From an uncultured Lachnospiraceae bacterium (GTDB taxonomy: Bacteria > Bacillota > Clostridia > Lachnospirales > Lachnospiraceae): 9,053 bases of DNA. Made by a program: the position numbers and the translations under genes. The DNA is taken from positions 1-9,053 of the forward strand of contig CASDUB010000163.1 of NCBI GenBank assembly GCA_949283905.1, given 5' to 3'. How positions within the stretch are numbered: the stretch's first letter is position 1; each line of letters opens with the position of its first letter. The notes beneath the pieces are model-generated. The model saw only the letters and a program-made list of their open reading frames with translations. It did no database searches and was not told where the DNA came from. Positions 6,033-9,053 of this stretch are shown here, piece after piece.

Positions 6033-8003
6033 ATGATTAAAATCAGGAAGAAATTTTATATGACGACAGCCATTGCCTATGCATCAGGCAAGCCTCATAT
6101 CGGAAATACTTATGAGATAGTTCTTGCGGACAGTATCGCAAGATTTAAAAGAATGCAGGGATATGATGTTTTCTTCCAGACCGGAACAGACGAACACGGA
6201 CAGAAGATCCAGCTTAAGGCTGAAGAAGCCGGAATTTCTCCAAAGGAATATGTAGACAAAGTCGCAGCCGAGATCAAAAATATCTGGGATATCATGAATA
6301 CGTCTTATGATAAATTCATCAGAACCACAGATAAAGATCACGAAGCTCAGGTTCAGAAGATATTTAAGAAACTTTATGACCAGGGCGACATTTACAAGGG
6401 ATACTACGAGGGACTTTACTGTACTCCGTGCGAATCTTTCTATACGCCGGCGCAGCTTAAAGACGGCAAATGCCCGGACTGCGGCAGAGAAGTAGTAGAA
6501 GCAAAAGAAGAAGCTTATTTCTTTAAAATGAGTAAATATGCTCAGAGACTTATCGATCATATAAATGAGCATCCTGAATTCATTCAGCCTGTATCAAGAA
6601 AAAATGAGATGATGAACAACTTCCTGCTTCCGGGACTTCAGGATCTGTGCGTATCAAGAACAACATTTACATGGGGAGTTCCCGTAGACTTTGATCCTAA
6701 GCATGTGACATATGTATGGCTTGACGCGCTTACAAACTACATCACCGGAATAGGATATGACTGCGACGGAAACTCGACAGAGATGTTTAAAAAGAACTGG
6801 CCTGCAGATCTTCATCTTATAGGAAAGGATATCGTAAGATTCCACACGATCTACTGGCCTATCTTCCTTATGGCGCTGGGACTTCCTCTTCCGAAACAGG
6901 TATTCGGACATCCGTGGCTGCTTCAGGGAGACGGAAAGATGAGCAAATCAAAGGGAAATGTTCTCTATGCCGACGATTTGAGAGATGTATTCGGAGTAGA
7001 TGCAGTAAGATATTTTGTACTTCACGAGATGCCTTTTGAAAATGACGGCGTTATCAGCTGGGAACTCATGGTAGAGAGAATGAATTCCGATCTTGCGAAT
7101 ATTCTCGGAAATCTCGTAAACCGTACAATATCTATGTCAAACAAATATTTCGGCGGAATTGTGACGGACAAAAATGTATGCGAAGACGTAGACGCCGATC
7201 TTAAAGAAGTTATTACAGGCACAGCTGAAAAAGTTGTTAAGAAGATGGACGATCTGAGAGTTGCGGATGCCCTCACAGAGATATTCAATCTTTTCAGAAG
7301 ATGCAACAAATATATTGATGAGACTATGCCCTGGGCGCTCGCTAAAGATGAGGAAAAGAAAGACAGGCTTTCAACCGTCCTCTACAATCTCGTTGAAGGA
7401 ATTACGACGGGAGCTTCTCTTCTCGCTCCGTTCATGCCTGAAACGGCTCAAAGAATCGTTTCTCAGCTCGGAACTGAGCTCAGAGATTATGAAGATCTTG
7501 ATAAATTCGGATTATATCCGAACGGAAATAAAGTAACTGATAAACCGGAAATACTCTTTGCGAGACTTGATGTTAAGGATGTTCTCGCTAAAGCGGAAGA
7601 AATCCAGGCAAAACAGCTTGCGGCAATGGGAAAAACCGAAAAAGAAGAAGAGCCGGCTTTAGAGGTAGAACTTAAACCTGAGATCGAATATGACGATTTT
7701 ATGAAAATGCAGTTTGCAGTGGGAGAGATCGTTTCATGTGAAGCCGTGAAAAAATCCAAAAAGCTTCTTTGCTCGCAGGTCAAGATCGGAAATCAGATGA
7801 AACAGATCGTTTCAGGAATCAAAGCCCATTATACGCCTGAAGAAATGGTGGGCAAAAAAGTCATGGTTCTTTTAAATCTCAAACCGGCGCGTCTTGCCGG
7901 AGTGCTTTCTGAAGGAATGCTTTTGTGCGCAGAGGACGAAAAAGGCAATCTGGCGCTGATGGTTCCTGAAAAAGATATGCCGTCGGGAGCAGAGATCTGC
8001 TGA
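6033..8003 (+). CDS. metG: Methionyl-tRNA synthetase
   Basis: 656 residues, normal for the Bacillota enzyme. It charges initiator and elongator tRNA-Met with methionine using ATP in the cytosol. Seen: class I motif HIGN (22-25); a zinc-binding insert with Cys130 and Cys133 in CTPC and Cys147 and Cys150 in CPDC; the KMSKS loop (302-306) in GDGKMSKSKGN; an anticodon-binding helical domain at about 390-530; and a C-terminal EMAP/Trbp111-like tRNA-binding domain at about 552-656 (MQFAVGEI, SEGMLLCAE), which in this family supports dimerisation and tRNA binding. The Cys4 site makes it zinc-dependent. It lies between a metallochaperone-type GTPase and tatD, whose start overlaps its stop. Metal and translation functions thus sit in one likely operon. 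No T-box structure is possible in the 30-nt gap upstream. All key motifs are intact. Confidence 0.98.
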   Translation: MIKIRKKFYMTTAIAYASGKPHIGNTYEIVLADSIARFKRMQGYDVFFQTGTDEHGQKIQLKAEEAGISPKEYVDKVAAEIKNIWDIMNTSYDKFIRTTDKDHEAQVQKIFKKLYDQGDIYKGYYEGLYCTPCESFYTPAQLKDGKCPDCGREVVEAKEEAYFFKMSKYAQRLIDHINEHPEFIQPVSRKNEMMNNFLLPGLQDLCVSRTTFTWGVPVDFDPKHVTYVWLDALTNYITGIGYDCDGNSTEMFKKNWPADLHLIGKDIVRFHTIYWPIFLMALGLPLPKQVFGHPWLLQGDGKMSKSKGNVLYADDLRDVFGVDAVRYFVLHEMPFENDGVISWELMVERMNSDLANILGNLVNRTISMSNKYFGGIVTDKNVCEDVDADLKEVITGTAEKVVKKMDDLRVADALTEIFNLFRRCNKYIDETMPWALAKDEEKKDRLSTVLYNLVEGITTGASLLAPFMPETAQRIVSQLGTELRDYEDLDKFGLYPNGNKVTDKPEILFARLDVKDVLAKAEEIQAKQLAAMGKTEKEEEPALEVELKPEIEYDDFMKMQFAVGEIVSCEAVKKSKKLLCSQVKIGNQMKQIVSGIKAHYTPEEMVGKKVMVLLNLKPARLAGVLSEGMLLCAEDEKGNLALMVPEKDMPSGAEIC

Positions 8004-8782
8004 TGGAAAATATGATATTTGATACGCATGCACATTATGACGATGAGGCGTTTGATGAGGACAGGGATGAACTCCTGTCCTCATTTCCGGATAACAATAT
8101 CGGATGGGTGATAGATGCCGCGTCAACCGTGAAGAGTCATGAGGATATTTTAAAACTCACGGAACAATATTCGTTCATATACGGAACTGTCGGAGTTCAT
8201 CCCGACGATGTCGGAGAGCTTGACGAAGAAGCTTTTGCCGGACTTGAAAAGCTTTGCCAACTTCCAAAAATCGCTGCGGTAGGAGAAGTCGGACTTGATT
8301 ATCACTGGAATGTTGAAGAAAAATCAAAGCAGATTTACTGGTTTGAGCGTTTTATAGATCTTGCAAAAAGCAAAGAGCTTCCTCTTATTATCCACAGCCG
8401 GGACGCGTCAGCCGACACGGTCGATGTTTTAAAGCGCAATAACGCCGGAAAAACAGGAGCCGTTATGCACTGCTATTCCTATTCTAAAGAGACGGCGAAA
8501 ATCCTTCTTGATGAAGGATTTCATTTCGGAATCGGCGGCGTGGCGACTTTTAAGAATGCGAGAAAGCTTATAGAGACGATAGAATATATACCCATGTCGT
8601 CGATCCTGCTTGAAACGGATTGTCCGTATCTTGCGCCTGTCCCCTACAGAGGAAAGAGAAACTGTTCTTTATACATTCCGTATGTGGTGGAAAAAATCTC
8701 ACAGTTAAAGAACATAAGCGAAGAAGAAGTTATAAGGATAACAACAGAAAATGCGCTCAGACTTTTCAATAAAGTCAGATGA
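8003..8782 (+). CDS. tatD: TatD-family metal-dependent deoxyribonuclease
   Basis: 259 residues, the usual TatD length. TIM-barrel amidohydrolase motifs are all visible: His9 and His11 in FDTHAHYDD, Glu95 in GEVGLDYHW, His131 in IIHSRD, His156 in MHCYSYS, and Asp206 in LLETDCPYLAP. By family knowledge it is a two-metal cytosolic 3'-5' exonuclease/DNase linked to DNA repair or RNA quality control. The start ATG overlaps the metG TGA by one base (TGATG), implying translational coupling. The same order, metS then yabD (tatD), is conserved in Bacillus subtilis and many other Bacillota, which supports both calls. ATG 8012 is a less likely alternative start. No convincing terminator follows, only a weak GTCA/TGAC pairing, before the next promoter about 35 bp downstream. 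Confidence 0.96.
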   Translation: MENMIFDTHAHYDDEAFDEDRDELLSSFPDNNIGWVIDAASTVKSHEDILKLTEQYSFIYGTVGVHPDDVGELDEEAFAGLEKLCQLPKIAAVGEVGLDYHWNVEEKSKQIYWFERFIDLAKSKELPLIIHSRDASADTVDVLKRNNAGKTGAVMHCYSYSKETAKILLDEGFHFGIGGVATFKNARKLIETIEYIPMSSILLETDCPYLAPVPYRGKRNCSLYIPYVVEKISQLKNISEEEVIRITTENALRLFNKVR

Positions 8783-8815
8783 TGCGATATGTGTGATGAC
8801 CTTTTATTGAAAGTC

Positions 8816-8844
8816 TTGCACAAAAGTGGACGTGTTGTTATAAT
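8816..8844 (+). promoter_or_regulatory. Vegetative-type promoter of hpf
   Basis: TTGCAC (8816-8821) and a perfect TATAAT (8839-8844) are separated by 17 bp, which predicts a start near 8851 and a leader of about 50 nt. This separates hpf from the metG-tatD group. The 33 bases between tatD and the -35 show nothing else. Confidence 0.72.
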
Positions 8845-8849
8845 AAAAA

Positions 8850-8877
8850 TGTAGTTTTTGTATAAATCAAAACTACA
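8850..8877 (+). promoter_or_regulatory. Leader hairpin of hpf
   Basis: TGTAGTTTT (8850-8858) pairs perfectly with AAAACTACA (8869-8877) around a 10-nt loop. It begins at the predicted transcription start and ends 9 nt before the AGGAGGG ribosome site (8887-8893). It may stabilise the 5' end of the mRNA or be a protein-binding operator. It is AT-rich and has no following T-run, so it is not a terminator. Confidence 0.55.
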
Positions 8878-8900
8878 ATAATAAGTAGGAGGGTGATGTT

Positions 8901-9053
8901 ATGAACATTATCATCAGCGGAAAAAACATAGAATTAACAGACGGACTTAAGGCGGCAGTAGAAGAGAAGATTACTAAGCTTAACCGCTACTTCAACCCAA
9001 ATACGGAGGTACATGTTACTTTAAGTGTTGAGAAAGAGAGACAGAAAATAGAA
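8901..9053 (+). CDS. hpf: Ribosome hibernation promoting factor (HPF/RaiA family), 3'-truncated by the window edge
   Basis: Only the first 51 codons are visible and the frame is open to the last base. The translation starts MNIIISGKNIELTDGLKAAV and continues with EEKITKLNRYF and VHVTLSVEKE, the beta-alpha-beta N-terminal domain of HPF/YfiA proteins. By family knowledge it binds the 30S decoding region and inactivates ribosomes in stationary phase. Long Bacillota forms add a C-terminal dimerisation domain that makes 100S particles, but that part lies outside the window, so long versus short form cannot be decided. ATG 8901 has AGGAGGG (8887-8893) 7 nt upstream. ATG 8896 would be too close to that site and out of frame. 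It has its own promoter and leader hairpin, suggesting control separate from tatD. In many Bacillota this gene is followed by secA. Confidence 0.93.
   Translation, partial: MNIIISGKNIELTDGLKAAVEEKITKLNRYFNPNTEVHVTLSVEKERQKIE

Noticed and set aside
8783..8815. Terminator after tatD
   Set aside because: Only a GTCA/TGAC pairing with a long loop is present, followed by CTTTTATTG, too weak to call.

Overview
The window looks like a chromosomal segment of a Gram-positive anaerobe of the class Clostridia, most likely Lachnospiraceae or a close relative. The reasons are strong AGGAGG-type ribosome binding sites, the Bacillota-typical metG-tatD gene pair, and zinc-ribbon/single-TM/Pro-Thr-linker surface proteins of a kind common in that group. 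The taxon is an inference from gene content, not from a marker comparison. All genes lie on the + strand. I see no tRNA, rRNA, CRISPR array, transposase or phage gene.

Region 1 (1-1090): the 3' part of a ClpX-family AAA+ unfoldase. It keeps the ATPase motifs but has lost the RKH-loop sequence and has MGF where the ClpP-docking IGF tripeptide normally sits. A good intrinsic terminator follows, only 8 nt before the next start codon. Region 2 (1099-2307): a membrane-anchored transglutaminase-like protein with an intact Cys-His-Asp triad. Region 3 (2308-2661): a 354-bp non-coding gap holding the most unusual DNA of the window, a roughly 242-bp cluster of nested inverted repeats bracketed by a perfect 13-bp direct repeat. 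It could be a mobile or repeat element, or a structured RNA.

Region 4 (2662-4781): two overlapping, probably translationally coupled genes for cell-envelope proteins. The first combines a cytosolic zinc ribbon, a Gly/Asn/Gln/Tyr-rich prion-like segment, one membrane helix, a Pro/Thr linker and an external glycan-binding-type domain. The second is a membrane-anchored M15 metallopeptidase predicted to cut peptidoglycan stem peptides. Region 5 (4827-8782): a COG0523/CobW metallochaperone-type GTPase with a very large His/Cys metal-binding array, then methionyl-tRNA synthetase (metG, with a Cys4 zinc site), then tatD overlapping metG by one base. Several products here are metal-dependent, which suggests a zinc-supply logic. 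Region 6 (8783-9053): a clear promoter, a leader hairpin and the first 51 codons of a ribosome hibernation factor (hpf).

The points most worth a second look are the palindromic element at 2341-2582, the divergent ClpX, the prion-like membrane protein coupled to a wall peptidase, and the His/Cys-array GTPase next to a zinc-dependent MetRS.
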